A stretch of 64,000 nt of DNA. Source: Hoeflea_A sp965228785 (GTDB taxonomy: Bacteria; Pseudomonadota; Alphaproteobacteria; Rhizobiales; Rhizobiaceae). The stretch covers positions 3,348,001 through 3,412,000 of the forward strand of contig CBDDIF010000002.1 of the NCBI GenBank assembly GCA_965228785.1, read 5' to 3'. Below, piece after piece: positions 34,554 to 43,415 of this stretch (the first letter of the stretch is position 1; each line of letters starts with the position of its first letter). The translations under genes and the position numbers were made by a program. The notes below the pieces were generated by a model, which did no database searches, was not told the DNA's origin, and was given only the letters and a program-made list of their open reading frames with translations.

Positions 34554-35564
34554 TCAGGCCATCGGATGGCGGTTATAGGCCGAATAGCGGCCGGTCACAT
34601 GGTGCTCGAGCTGGCGCTCGATATCGGAAAGCAGCGACGAAGCGCCGAACCGCAAAAGGTCAGGCTCCAGGTAGCGGCGGCCGAGCTCCTCCTTCATCAG
34701 CACCTGGTAGGCAAGCACGTCCTTGGCGGTTGAAATGCCGCCGGCCGGCTTGAAGCCGACCAGGTTGCCGGTGCGTTCCTGGAACTGGCGGATCATGCGC
34801 AGCATGACCAGGCTGACCGGCAGCGTCGCATTGGCTGTTTCCTTGCCGGTCGAGGTCTTGATGAAATCGGCGCCGGCCATCATGCAGACCATCGAGGCGC
34901 GGGCCACGTTGCGCAGCGTGCGCAGGTCGCCGGTCGCCAGGATCGCCTTGACATGGGCCTCGCCGCAGGCAGCGCGGAAATCGCGCATCTCGTCGTAAAG
35001 CGCCTGCCAGTTGCCGGTCAGCACGTGCTCGCGTGTGACGACGATGTCGATTTCGGCAGCGCCGTCGGAAACCGAGGCTTCGATTTCGCGCAGCTTGGTA
35101 TCGTGTGGCGAGAGACCCGCAGGGAAGCCGGTCGACACAGCGGCCACCGGAATGAAAGTGCCGTCCAGCGCCTCGACCGCCTCGCGGACGAAGCGGTGAT
35201 AGACACAGACCGCACCGGTGGTGATGTGCCGATCGGCAACGCCCAGCGCCTGCAGCAGGTCGAGCCGCACCGGCTGCCGCGCCTTGGCGCAAAGCCGCCT
35301 GACACGGGCAGCAGTGTCGTCGCCATTGAGTGTTGTCAGGTCGATGCAGGTGATGGCCTTGAGCAGCCAGCCCGCCTGGGCGTCCTTCTTGACCGAACGG
35401 CGACCGCCCAAAGTCGAGCAGCGGCGCTCCACCGCCGAGCGATTGACCTGTATTTCGTTGATCCAGTCGAGTTCCAGCGCCATGCCCTCGTTGCGAGCCA
35501 GCGTGTTGGAGTGATGTCCGGGGGCGTTCGTCCCGGTGTCGCCAATTGCCAGATTCTGTTCCAT
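34554..35564 (-). CDS. deoC: Deoxyribose-phosphate aldolase
   Basis: About 336 residues. The TIM-barrel residues are clear: KAITCIDLTTLNGDD, then HVKAILATGDL with the proton-relay Lys, and FIKTSTGKETANATL with the Schiff-base Lys. It splits 2-deoxyribose 5-phosphate to acetaldehyde and glyceraldehyde 3-phosphate. The frame stays open for another 117 codons, but ATG 35564 fits the family size and leaves the operator upstream. First gene of the deoC-aldehyde dehydrogenase-gntR operon; divergent from the SulP transporter. Confidence 0.92.
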   Translation of the reverse strand: MEQNLAIGDTGTNAPGHHSNTLARNEGMALELDWINEIQVNRSAVERRCSTLGGRRSVKKDAQAGWLLKAITCIDLTTLNGDDTAARVRRLCAKARQPVRLDLLQALGVADRHITTGAVCVYHRFVREAVEALDGTFIPVAAVSTGFPAGLSPHDTKLREIEASVSDGAAEIDIVVTREHVLTGNWQALYDEMRDFRAACGEAHVKAILATGDLRTLRNVARASMVCMMAGADFIKTSTGKETANATLPVSLVMLRMIRQFQERTGNLVGFKPAGGISTAKDVLAYQVLMKEELGRRYLEPDLLRFGASSLLSDIERQLEHHVTGRYSAYNRHPMA

Positions 35565-35578
35565 AGGCCGAGTGATAT

Positions 35579-35590
35579 GTGTGATCACAC
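35579..35590. promoter_or_regulatory. Palindromic operator upstream of deoC
   Basis: GTGTGATCACAC is a perfect 12-bp palindrome 15 bp before the deoC start. TGTGATCACA-like dyads are known for several FCD-type GntR regulators, so the gntR gene at the end of the operon is the likely partner. It is also near the divergent SulP gene. Confidence 0.5.
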
Positions 35591-35709
35591 TTGGTGTCAA
35601 GCGATTCAGAAGCTCTGGACCCGGCAATCGCGCATGGCTGCCCTGCAAAGCAACATTTCCGCTGGCTATTTTTATTGTGCAGTGCAATAAGGCACCTGCA
35701 CTTCTGCCC

Positions 35710-37347
35710 ATGACACTCCTTCCAAGCGGATCCATGACCCTGCTCAAACCTGCTGCAGCGGCGCTGGCCAATGCGTTGCCCTTTACCCGACCGGCTGCCG
35801 AAGACCGTATCACCATGGACGCCAATCGCGTTCGCATCGAGACGCTGTCGGGATTGACCGTCGCCCTGGCGCTTGTGCCAGAGGCGGTGGCCTTTGCTTT
35901 CGTCGCCGGAGTCAATCCGTTGGTCGGCCTCTATGCGGCCTTCATCATCTGCCTCATCACCGCGCTGTTCGGCGGGCGACCGGGGATGATTTCAGGCGCC
36001 ACCGGGGCGCTTGCCGTGGTCATGGTGTCGCTGGTGGCCAGCCATGGCGTCGAATATCTGTTTGCTGCGGTGGTCCTCATGGGGATCCTGCAGGTCGGGG
36101 CTGGCATCCTCAAGCTCGGCCGGTTCATCCGACTGGTGCCGCATCCGGTGATGTTGGGCTTCGTCAACGGCCTCGCGATCGTCATCTTCCTGGCCCAGTT
36201 CGGTCAGTTCAAGGTTGCCGCACCGGAGGGCGGCTATGAATGGATCTCCGGCCTGCCGCTGGTCTACATGATCGCCCTGGTGGCGCTGACCATGTTGGTC
36301 ATCTATGTCGTGCCGAAATTCACCAAGGCCGTGCCGGCACCGTTGGCTGCCATTCTGGTCGTCGCCGGCGTCGTCATCGCCTTCGACATCCCGGTCCCGC
36401 GCGTCGGAGACATGGCGTCAATCAGCGGAGGCCTGCCGGAATTCGCCATACCATCCGTGCCGCTAACATTGGAAACGCTGCGCATCATTCTCCCCTATGC
36501 GTTGATCTTCGCTGCCATCGGTCTGATCGAAAGCCTGCTGACGTTCAACCTCGTCGGTGAAAAGACCGGCACCCGTGGTGGTGCCTCGCAGGAATGCATG
36601 GCGCAGGGCGCTGCCAATGTGGTCACCGGTTTCTTCGGTGGCATGGGTGGCTGTGCCATGATCGGCCAATCGATGATCAATGTGGAATCGGGTGCCCGCA
36701 CCCGCCTGTCCGGCGTGACCGCGGCGTTGCTCCTGTTGAGCTTCATCCTGTTCGCCTCGGCACTGATCGAGCAGATCCCGCTCGCCGCCCTGGTCGGCGT
36801 GATGTTCATGGTGGTCATCGGCACCTTCGCCTGGAAGAGCTTCACAATCATCGCTCGCGTTCCGCGCACTGACGCCACGGTGATCGTGCTGGTTACCATC
36901 ATCACAGTCATGACGGACCTGGCGATCGCCGTCATTGCTGGCGTCATCATCTCGGCGCTCGCCTATGCCTGGAGCAATGCCACGCGCATCCGCGCCAATG
37001 TCGAGGATGATGATGGCACTCGGATCTACCGGGTCGAGGGGCCGCTGTTCTTCGGTTCAGCCGCCGGTTTCCTGGAGATTTTCGATGCCCGCAACGATCC
37101 GGACCACGTCATCGTCGATTTCATGAATTCACGGGTTGCCGACCAGTCGGCGCTGCAGGCGATCGAGACGCTGGCCGCTCGCTACCGGGCACAGGGTACG
37201 CGGCTGGAGCTACGGCACCTGTCACGGGATTGCCATACGCTGTTGACCAAGGCCGGTCAGTTAATGGTCGATTCCGACGATGATCCGGACTACGGCGTCG
37301 CGGTGCATTATGGCGTGCGTGTCGGCCGCTTCGGCGGTGCGCACTGA
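35710..37347 (+). CDS. SulP-family anion transporter with STAS domain
   Basis: About 545 residues. The SulP core has 12 or more membrane helices from about residue 45; the hallmark is TLSGLTVALALVPEAVAFAF near the front and SGATGALAVVMVSLVASHG next. A C-terminal STAS domain of about 110 residues begins near YRVEGPLFFGSAAGFLEIFD. Substrates of this family include sulfate, bicarbonate and dicarboxylates; which one applies here is not shown. ATG 35710 is one of three in-frame starts (35734 and 35815 also fit); none has a clear ribosome site, so the start is uncertain. Confidence 0.88.
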   Translation: MTLLPSGSMTLLKPAAAALANALPFTRPAAEDRITMDANRVRIETLSGLTVALALVPEAVAFAFVAGVNPLVGLYAAFIICLITALFGGRPGMISGATGALAVVMVSLVASHGVEYLFAAVVLMGILQVGAGILKLGRFIRLVPHPVMLGFVNGLAIVIFLAQFGQFKVAAPEGGYEWISGLPLVYMIALVALTMLVIYVVPKFTKAVPAPLAAILVVAGVVIAFDIPVPRVGDMASISGGLPEFAIPSVPLTLETLRIILPYALIFAAIGLIESLLTFNLVGEKTGTRGGASQECMAQGAANVVTGFFGGMGGCAMIGQSMINVESGARTRLSGVTAALLLLSFILFASALIEQIPLAALVGVMFMVVIGTFAWKSFTIIARVPRTDATVIVLVTIITVMTDLAIAVIAGVIISALAYAWSNATRIRANVEDDDGTRIYRVEGPLFFGSAAGFLEIFDARNDPDHVIVDFMNSRVADQSALQAIETLAARYRAQGTRLELRHLSRDCHTLLTKAGQLMVDSDDDPDYGVAVHYGVRVGRFGGAH

Positions 37348-37360
37348 GCTGCTGGGACAG

Positions 37361-38134
37361 TTACTGACCGGTGAACACCGGCTTTTCCTTCTTGAAGAAG
37401 GCCTGGACGCCGGTCATGCAATCCTTGCTCATGAGCAACGGGTTCTGTTCCTGCCCTTCGGCTGAGATGGCATCCGCGTAGCTGATGGCGCCGACCTGGC
37501 GCAACAGGCGTTTGGCTGCTGCCATGGCAAGCGGCGCACCCTGCGCCAGCTCCGCGGCCCACGCCCGCGTCTGCTCGTCCAACGCTTCGGCCGGCCAGAT
37601 CTTGTTGGCAATGCCCATCTGCAGGCATTCCTCTGCGGGGATCTTGCGGCCTTCCAGAACCGCCTGCATGGCGCGGTGATAGCCCATGTTCCGCAACAGA
37701 AGCTGCGTGTTCCCACCGTCGGGAACAAGAGCGATGGCTGCAAAAGCCATGTAGATCGTGGCATCGTCCGCCATCGTCACCAGATCGCAATTCATGGCGA
37801 AAGCAGCGCCGATCCCGGCGGCCGATCCGTGAACCTGGGCAATCCAGATCTTCGACCCCTCGGCGATGCCGGTCAGCGCCGGCTTGTATTCTCGCTCAAT
37901 ATGCTGGCTGACGGGGTTTTCAAGGCCACCGGTCAAATCGGCACCGGCGCAAAACCCTCTGCCTGCGCCTTTCAGGATGGCGATCCGGACAGCGCTGTCG
38001 TTCTCGACGCGCTTGACGACGTCGCGCAGTTCAGCCCGCAATGCTTCGTTCAAGGCATTGAATTGCGCCGGCCGGTTCAGTGTGACCGTCGCGACCGCTC
38101 CATCAACCTCGTACAGCAGGACCTCGTCCGTCAT
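37361..38134 (-). CDS. Enoyl-CoA hydratase/isomerase family protein
   Basis: About 257 residues. Crotonase-fold signs: VTLNRPAQFNALNEALRAEL, the oxyanion hole in GAGRGFCAGADLTGG and HGSAAGIGAAFAMNCDLVTM, with DGGNTQLLLRNMGYHRAM after it. It hydrates or isomerises an acyl-CoA, probably in fatty-acid or aromatic breakdown. The usual second catalytic Glu is replaced in the LVPDGGNTQLLL stretch (Asp instead), so specificity may differ. ATG 38134, with GGGAG six bases before it, is preferred over the adjacent ATG at 38140. It follows an SDR gene by 35 bp, a likely operon. Confidence 0.85.
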   Translation of the reverse strand: MTDEVLLYEVDGAVATVTLNRPAQFNALNEALRAELRDVVKRVENDSAVRIAILKGAGRGFCAGADLTGGLENPVSQHIEREYKPALTGIAEGSKIWIAQVHGSAAGIGAAFAMNCDLVTMADDATIYMAFAAIALVPDGGNTQLLLRNMGYHRAMQAVLEGRKIPAEECLQMGIANKIWPAEALDEQTRAWAAELAQGAPLAMAAAKRLLRQVGAISYADAISAEGQEQNPLLMSKDCMTGVQAFFKKEKPVFTGQ

Positions 38135-38169
38135 GTTCATCTCCCATTGTCACGCTGGCCGGCGATGGG

Positions 38170-38922
38170 TCAGACGTGCTGGCCGCCATTGATGTGGATT
38201 TCACCGCCGGTCACGTAGGAAGCGTTCTGGCTGCACAGGAAATAAATGGTTTCGGCCACTTCCGACGTGCTGCCGAGGCGGCGCAGAGGGATGTTTTCGA
38301 CGATCTTTTCAGTGCCCGGCGACAGGATCGCAGTCTCGATCTCGCCCGGTGCAATGGCGTTGACGCGAATGCCATGCGGGCCGAAATCGGCGGCCATCTC
38401 GCGGGTCAGGGAGGCCAGTGCCGCTTTCGACGTGGCGTAGGCAGTGCCGGCGAAGGGATGCACCCGCGATCCGGCGATCGATGTGACGTTGACCACTGAT
38501 CCCTGCGCCGCTTCGAGTTCCTTGAACAGGCCACGAGCCAGCATGATCGGGGCGAAAAAATTCACCTGAAAGACGTCACGCCAGACATGCATCGGGGTGC
38601 CCAAAGAATCGAGCCGCTCGCCTTCCGGTGTCTTTGGTGAGATACCGGCATTGTTGACCAGCGCGTCCAGGTGCCCACCTTCCTTCTCCAGCCGGTGGCG
38701 GATGTCGGCGACGGCCCGGCCAACATCTTCTGGGTCGGAAAGGTCGATCTTGATGTGATCCTCGGGCCCGGCCGGCCACGGACAGTTTTCGGCGAATTCC
38801 TGGCGAGAGCAGGTGATCACCCGCCAGCCGTCCAGGGAAAAGCGTTTGACGGTGGCATGGCCGATGCCCCGGCTGGCGCCGGTCAACACCAGTGTCTTTC
38901 GGCCCGATGCGTCGCTCATCAT
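38170..38922 (-). CDS. Short-chain dehydrogenase/reductase
   Basis: 250 residues. NAD(P)-binding TGASRGIGHATVKR, NNAGIS, the catalytic Ser in VNVTSIAGSRVHP and Tyr-x-x-x-Lys in YATSKAALASLTREM, and the final PGEIETAILS. It oxidises or reduces an alcohol/ketone of unknown identity. The 35-bp gap to the enoyl-CoA hydratase suggests that the two act on the same acyl-CoA pathway, possibly at the 3-hydroxyacyl stage. Two adjacent ATGs (38922 and 38919) share the GGGAG site. Confidence 0.85.
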   Translation of the reverse strand: MMSDASGRKTLVLTGASRGIGHATVKRFSLDGWRVITCSRQEFAENCPWPAGPEDHIKIDLSDPEDVGRAVADIRHRLEKEGGHLDALVNNAGISPKTPEGERLDSLGTPMHVWRDVFQVNFFAPIMLARGLFKELEAAQGSVVNVTSIAGSRVHPFAGTAYATSKAALASLTREMAADFGPHGIRVNAIAPGEIETAILSPGTEKIVENIPLRRLGSTSEVAETIYFLCSQNASYVTGGEIHINGGQHV

Positions 38923-39056
38923 CAGCTCCCGGTTGGCGTGTGCGATTGACCCTTATGTAACGCAGCGCACAGGCGATAGCGAGTGGCGGCGACATTTTTG
39001 CGCCTGCCCTTCATAGCTGTTATGGCACGGACAACGACTGGACTCTTCGGATCGCA

Positions 39057-41531
39057 ATGTCTCCCGATCTTCCCATCCTTCCCGTCAGCGAGGCGGTGCC
39101 GGAGCTGCTTGCTGCCCTTGAAAGCGGCAAATCGGCAGTGTTGGCAGCACCGCCCGGCGCCGGCAAGACGACGCTGGTGCCGTTGCATCTGCTCGCCGCG
39201 CCGTGGCGTGGAGATGGCCGCATTCTTGTACTGGAGCCGCGCCGGCTCGCCGCCCGCACCGGCGCCCGACGCATGGCGTCGCTGATAGGCGAGAAAGTCG
39301 GCGGGACGATCGGATACCGCACTCGCCTCGATACTCGCGTATCCGGCTCGACACGCATCGAGGTGGTGACCGAAGGTATCTTTACCCGCATGCTGCTCGC
39401 CGATCCGGAACTGACCGGCGTTGCCGCGGTGCTCTTCGACGAGTTTCACGAACGCACGCTCGATGCCGATTTCGGTCTGGCTCTGGCGCTCGACGTGCAA
39501 TCGGCACTGCGCGAGGACCTGCGGATCCTGGTGATGTCGGCAACGCTCGACGTGGAACGGGTCTCGTCCCTGCTCGACGGTGCGCCGGTGGTTGAAAGCG
39601 CCGGCCGGGCATTTCCGGTCGATATCGTCTACCGTGACCGACCGGCGGGAGAGCGTATCGAGGACAGCATGGCAGACGCCATACGCTGGGCTTTGCGGGA
39701 AAAAACAGGATCGATCCTCGCGTTCCTGCCAGGCCAGGGTGAGATCCGGCGGACAGCCGAGAAACTGCAGGATCGGCTGCCGGACGATGCCTTTGTCGCA
39801 CCGCTCTACGGCGATCTGACGGGCGCCGCCCAGGACTCCGCCATCAGTCCAGCAGCAACCGGCACACGGAAGATCGTTTTGGCAACGGCGATCGCGGAAA
39901 CATCGATCACCATCGACGGCGTGCGCATCGTCATCGACAGCGGACTGCAGCGCCTGCCGGTGTTCGAAGCATCGACCGGTATCACGAGGCTTGAAACCGT
40001 ACGCGCTTCACGCGCATCCATCGACCAGCGGGCAGGACGCGCAGGGCGCACACAACCCGGCACCGCACTGCGCCTGTGGCGCCAGGAGCAGACGGCCGCC
40101 CTGCCGGCCTTCACGCCGCCGCAGATTACCGCTTCCGATTTGAGCACCTTGTTGCTCGATTGTACGACCTGGGGCGTGACCGATCCGGCAAGCCTCCGCT
40201 TTATCGATCCGCCACCGGCTGCGGCAGTCGCAGAAGCTCGGACGTTGTTGCGACAGTTGGGCGCCCTGGACGAACGCGATGGGCTTACGAAGATCGGCGA
40301 GACTATGCGCGGCGCCGGGCTGCCGGTACGCGAGGCTGCCATGGTTCTGGCGGCTGGACAATCGGGCCAGGGTACGGCGGCTGCCCGGCTGGCTGTGCTG
40401 ATGGGCGAGCGGGGTCTGGGCGGCACGTCCATCGATCTCGACCGGCGCCTGCGGGCCTTTGCCGGCGACAAAAGCGGGCGTGCTGGCAAAGCCCGTGATC
40501 TGGCAGCGCGGACGGCGCGATCCCTCAGCGCAGGCGGCGGCTCGACGACCGATGTCAGAGTTGGTTCTTTGATGCTGCACGGGTTTTCTGACAGGGTCGC
40601 CCGCAGTCGCGGCCCGGCCGGCGACGGTCGAAGGCAATTCCGGCTGGCCAATGGTCGCGGCGCCTTCATCGAGGAGCATGATCCGCTGGCTGCGGAACCG
40701 TTCCTTGTGGTTTCCGATCTGACCGGCAAACCGCAGTCGCAACGCATTCTGGCGGCGGCCCGGGTCGATCTCGAGGATATCGAGCGGGAGCTGGCCGGCA
40801 GAATTGCCGACCGCGACGAGTCCTTTTTCGACAAGACCTCGCGCCAGGTGAAGGCCCGCCGGCGCAGGACGTTTGGGAGCCTGGTGCTCGCCGAAACCGC
40901 CCTGCGGCGCCCGTCCGGAGAGGCCGCCGCCGCGGCGCTGTGCGACGGCGTTCGGCAGATCGGACTGGCTGCCCTGCCCTGGGAAGCACGCAGCCGGCAA
41001 CTGCGCGATCGGCTCGCCTGGCTGCATCGCACCCTCGGCGAGCCCTGGCCCGACGTGGCAGACGATGCGCTGCTCTCCTCACTGGACGATTGGTTCGCGC
41101 CATTTCAGACGGATGTCACGGCCATCGCCAAGGTCGAGCCCGCCAGCCTGGTGGAAGGCCTCAAGTCCCTGGTGCCTTACCCGCATCAATCACAACTCGA
41201 CCGGCTGGCGCCGACCCACTTCACCGCACCGACCGGGTCGCGCGTGCCGATCCGCTACGATGGTAATGAACCGGTGCTGGCGGTGCGGGTTCAGGAACTG
41301 TTCGGCCTGACAGAGCACCCGAAACTTGCGGGCACCGAACCGTTGCTGCTGGAACTCCTGTCACCGGCGCAGCGGCCGATCCAGACAACCCGCGACCTGC
41401 CGGGTTTCTGGGCAGGATCCTGGGTCGATGTGCGCGCCGACATGCGCGGTCAATATCCCAAACATCTTTGGCCTGAGAACCCGGCCGGCGCCGAGGCGAC
41501 GCGCCGGGTCAAGCATCCGAAACGGCGGTAG
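39057..41531 (+). CDS. hrpB: ATP-dependent helicase HrpB
   Basis: 824 residues, DEAH-type helicase. Motif I is APPGAGKTTLVPL, motif II DEFHERTLDADF, motif III SATLDVERV, motif V ATAIAETSITIDGVRIVID and motif VI QRAGRAGRTQPG. The C-terminal 350 residues are the HrpB-specific region with the PYPHQSQLDRLAPTHFTAPT stretch and the final GQYPKHLWPENPAGAEATRR. HrpB proteins act on RNA, though the target is unclear. The length and the full motif set show an intact gene. It is divergent from the SDR gene. Confidence 0.95.
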   Translation: MSPDLPILPVSEAVPELLAALESGKSAVLAAPPGAGKTTLVPLHLLAAPWRGDGRILVLEPRRLAARTGARRMASLIGEKVGGTIGYRTRLDTRVSGSTRIEVVTEGIFTRMLLADPELTGVAAVLFDEFHERTLDADFGLALALDVQSALREDLRILVMSATLDVERVSSLLDGAPVVESAGRAFPVDIVYRDRPAGERIEDSMADAIRWALREKTGSILAFLPGQGEIRRTAEKLQDRLPDDAFVAPLYGDLTGAAQDSAISPAATGTRKIVLATAIAETSITIDGVRIVIDSGLQRLPVFEASTGITRLETVRASRASIDQRAGRAGRTQPGTALRLWRQEQTAALPAFTPPQITASDLSTLLLDCTTWGVTDPASLRFIDPPPAAAVAEARTLLRQLGALDERDGLTKIGETMRGAGLPVREAAMVLAAGQSGQGTAAARLAVLMGERGLGGTSIDLDRRLRAFAGDKSGRAGKARDLAARTARSLSAGGGSTTDVRVGSLMLHGFSDRVARSRGPAGDGRRQFRLANGRGAFIEEHDPLAAEPFLVVSDLTGKPQSQRILAAARVDLEDIERELAGRIADRDESFFDKTSRQVKARRRRTFGSLVLAETALRRPSGEAAAAALCDGVRQIGLAALPWEARSRQLRDRLAWLHRTLGEPWPDVADDALLSSLDDWFAPFQTDVTAIAKVEPASLVEGLKSLVPYPHQSQLDRLAPTHFTAPTGSRVPIRYDGNEPVLAVRVQELFGLTEHPKLAGTEPLLLELLSPAQRPIQTTRDLPGFWAGSWVDVRADMRGQYPKHLWPENPAGAEATRRVKHPKRR

Positions 41532-41536
41532 TCGAT

Positions 41537-41953
41537 TCAGCCGTTTGGCTGTTCGTCACAGCCGATCATCCACTTGATGCCGAAGCGATCGGTCAGGGTG
41601 CCGAATCCAGCGCTCCAGAAGGTCGGTGCCCAGTCCATCTGGATCGCACCGCCGTCGGCCAGCCTGTCGAAGGCAGCCTTGCCCTCCGCCGCCGTCGGCA
41701 GGCTCATCATGACGGACGCACCCGCCATGGCCGGAGTTTCGTCGAACACACTATCGGACGCCATCAGGAAACCGTTACCGATTTGGACCCGGGAGTGCAT
41801 GATCCAGTCCTTGCGATTCTCGGCGACCGGAAAATCCGGCGGCATCTGCGAAGCTGGCATCTGTTCGAGGACCTCGCCTCCGAAAATCTCGGCATAGGCG
41901 GCTATCGCCTCGGCGCACTGGCCGTTGAAGAACAGGTAGGGCGTGGGGGCCAT
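41537..41953 (-). CDS. VOC-family protein, PhnB-like
   Basis: 138 residues. It opens PTPYLFFNGQCAEAIAAYAE, as the PhnB/3-demethylubiquinone-9 methyltransferase-like branch of the VOC superfamily does; DWIMHSRVQIGNGFLMASDS forms the next strands and FGTLTDRFGIKWMIG ends the fold. The metal ligands of true glyoxalases are not all present, so it may bind a ligand without catalysis. GGGAG lies before ATG 41953. It converges with hrpB (5 bp between stops). Despite the name PhnB, nothing here ties it to phosphonates. Confidence 0.8.
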   Translation of the reverse strand: MAPTPYLFFNGQCAEAIAAYAEIFGGEVLEQMPASQMPPDFPVAENRKDWIMHSRVQIGNGFLMASDSVFDETPAMAGASVMMSLPTAAEGKAAFDRLADGGAIQMDWAPTFWSAGFGTLTDRFGIKWMIGCDEQPNG

Positions 41954-42103
41954 GATCGATCTCCCTTGCTTGATGAAAACGCTCACACAGCATGATCGCA
42001 AGGGTTTGTCACATCAAGGTGGCAGCGTGAGCCGGAAGTTCTGATTGACGAAACGGGAATTTTCTTCGCATGCTCGACCATCACCTTTCTGGAACGGGAT
42101 ACG

Positions 42104-43144
42104 ATGAAAGCAGTTCTGTACGAGGCCTTTGGCGGGTCACCGCAAATTCAGACCGTGGCTGATCCGACGCCCTCCAACAACGGCGTGGTCGTCAAAGTGG
42201 AAGCGACCGGCGTCTGTCGCAGCGACTGGCACGCCTGGAAGGGCCATGAGCCCGATATCGCGCTGCCACATGTGCCAGGGCACGAGCTTGCCGGAGTGGT
42301 GGCGGCGGTCGGGCGCGACGTAAGACGCTGGAAAGCCGGGGACCGTGTGACGGTTCCATTTGCGTGTGGATGCGGTGATTGCCCGCAATGCAATAGCGGC
42401 AATCACCAGGTCTGCGACCACCAGTTTCAGCCCGGCTTTTCCGCCTGGGGCTCCTTTGCCGAATATGTGGCACTCGATTATGCCGACACCAATCTGGTGG
42501 CGCTGCCGGATGAGATCGATTTCGCAACGGCCGCAAGTCTTGGCTGCCGCTTCGTCACATCCTTTCGCGCCATCGTGGACCAGGGCCGCGTGTCGCCGGG
42601 CGACTTCGTCGCGGTGCACGGATGCGGCGGCGTGGGCCTGTCGGCCATCATGATCGCCAATGCGATGGGTGCCCATGTGGTGGCGGTCGACATTGATGAG
42701 AGCAGTCTGCAGCTGGCAAAAACCGTCGGTGCCCGCCACGCCATCAACGCCCAGGGCAGCAATGATGTCGCCGCTGCGATCCGCGATCTCACGGGCGGCG
42801 GCGCTCATGTGTCACTGGACGCGCTTGGACATCCCCAGACCTGCTTCAACTCGATCGACAGCCTGCGTAAGCGCGGACGCCATGTGCAGGTCGGCCTGAT
42901 GCTGGCGGACCAGGCGCATCCGCCTGTCCCGATGGACCGGGTCATTTCCCACGAACTGGAAATCGTCGGCAGCCACGGCATGCAGGCGCATCGTTACGAC
43001 GCCATGATGGCAATGATCCAGTCCGGTCGACTGACGCCGGAACAACTGGTCGGCCGCGAAATCTCGCTGGCGGAATCCATTGAGGTGCTGACAACAATGG
43101 ACCAGTTCAAGACCACAGGCGTTACGGTCGTGACGGAATTTTAG
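42104..43144 (+). CDS. Zinc-dependent alcohol dehydrogenase family protein
   Basis: 346 residues, medium-chain type. The catalytic zinc site shows GVCRSDWHAWKGHEPDI and HVPGHELAGVVAAVG; the structural zinc Cys cluster is FACGCGDCPQCNSGNHQVCD; the NAD fold has HGCGGVGLSAIMIANAMGAH. It oxidises an alcohol or reduces an aldehyde; the substrate is open. The stop TAG is the start of the repeat at 43.1 kb. The gene has a short leader after the divergent VOC gene. Confidence 0.88.
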   Translation: MKAVLYEAFGGSPQIQTVADPTPSNNGVVVKVEATGVCRSDWHAWKGHEPDIALPHVPGHELAGVVAAVGRDVRRWKAGDRVTVPFACGCGDCPQCNSGNHQVCDHQFQPGFSAWGSFAEYVALDYADTNLVALPDEIDFATAASLGCRFVTSFRAIVDQGRVSPGDFVAVHGCGGVGLSAIMIANAMGAHVVAVDIDESSLQLAKTVGARHAINAQGSNDVAAAIRDLTGGGAHVSLDALGHPQTCFNSIDSLRKRGRHVQVGLMLADQAHPPVPMDRVISHELEIVGSHGMQAHRYDAMMAMIQSGRLTPEQLVGREISLAESIEVLTTMDQFKTTGVTVVTEF

Positions 43145-43411
43145 AGCCTATCATGATTAGATTGAACCATTCTGCCGAGGTGCATTTGCGTCAAGGTCGA
43201 GCTCAAAACGCAGGCCGGGCTGGTGGCCCGGCCGAGGCTTTGAGCGAAGGAATTGGCGCAAATGCGCCCGGCCCTTCGGGTTTGCGGTCGGCGGACGCCC
43301 GCAGTGTCAGGATGCTCAAAAGATGCCTCCGGCATCGCTCTGCGCTCCTTCCTCGCGGATCGCCTCGCCGACCACAAACAGAATTGCTTCAATCTAACCA
43401 TGATAGGCTCT
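43142..43411. repeat. 270-bp nested palindromic element with terminal inverted repeats (MITE-like)
   Basis: The ends are inverted copies: GAGCCTATCATGATTAGATT at the left, AATCTAACCATGATAGGCTC at the right. Inside are nested inverted pairs: GCATTTGCG/CGCAAATGC, GAGCTCAAA/TTTGAGC, GGCCGGGC/GCCCGGCC, then GTTTGCGGTCGGCG/CGCCGACCACAAAC and GATGCC/GGCATC. No frame inside looks like a gene. The left end coincides with the TAG stop of the alcohol dehydrogenase and the right end lies just before the HAD phosphatase start. Related to the short repeat at 15.7 kb. Confidence 0.85.
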
Positions 43412-43415
43412 CGGC

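Noticed and set aside
34554..35915. Extended 453-residue version of DeoC
   Set aside because: The extra 117 residues run through the operator and the start of the SulP gene and have no family match; the shorter form fits DeoC.
39806..41032. 408-codon open frame on the minus strand
   Set aside because: It is opposite hrpB and is Ser/Arg/Ala-rich without motifs, as usual for GC-rich antisense frames.
41537..41953. VOC protein as part of the phosphonate pathway because of its PhnB likeness
   Set aside because: PhnB is not needed for phosphonate use and the gene is far from the phn operon.
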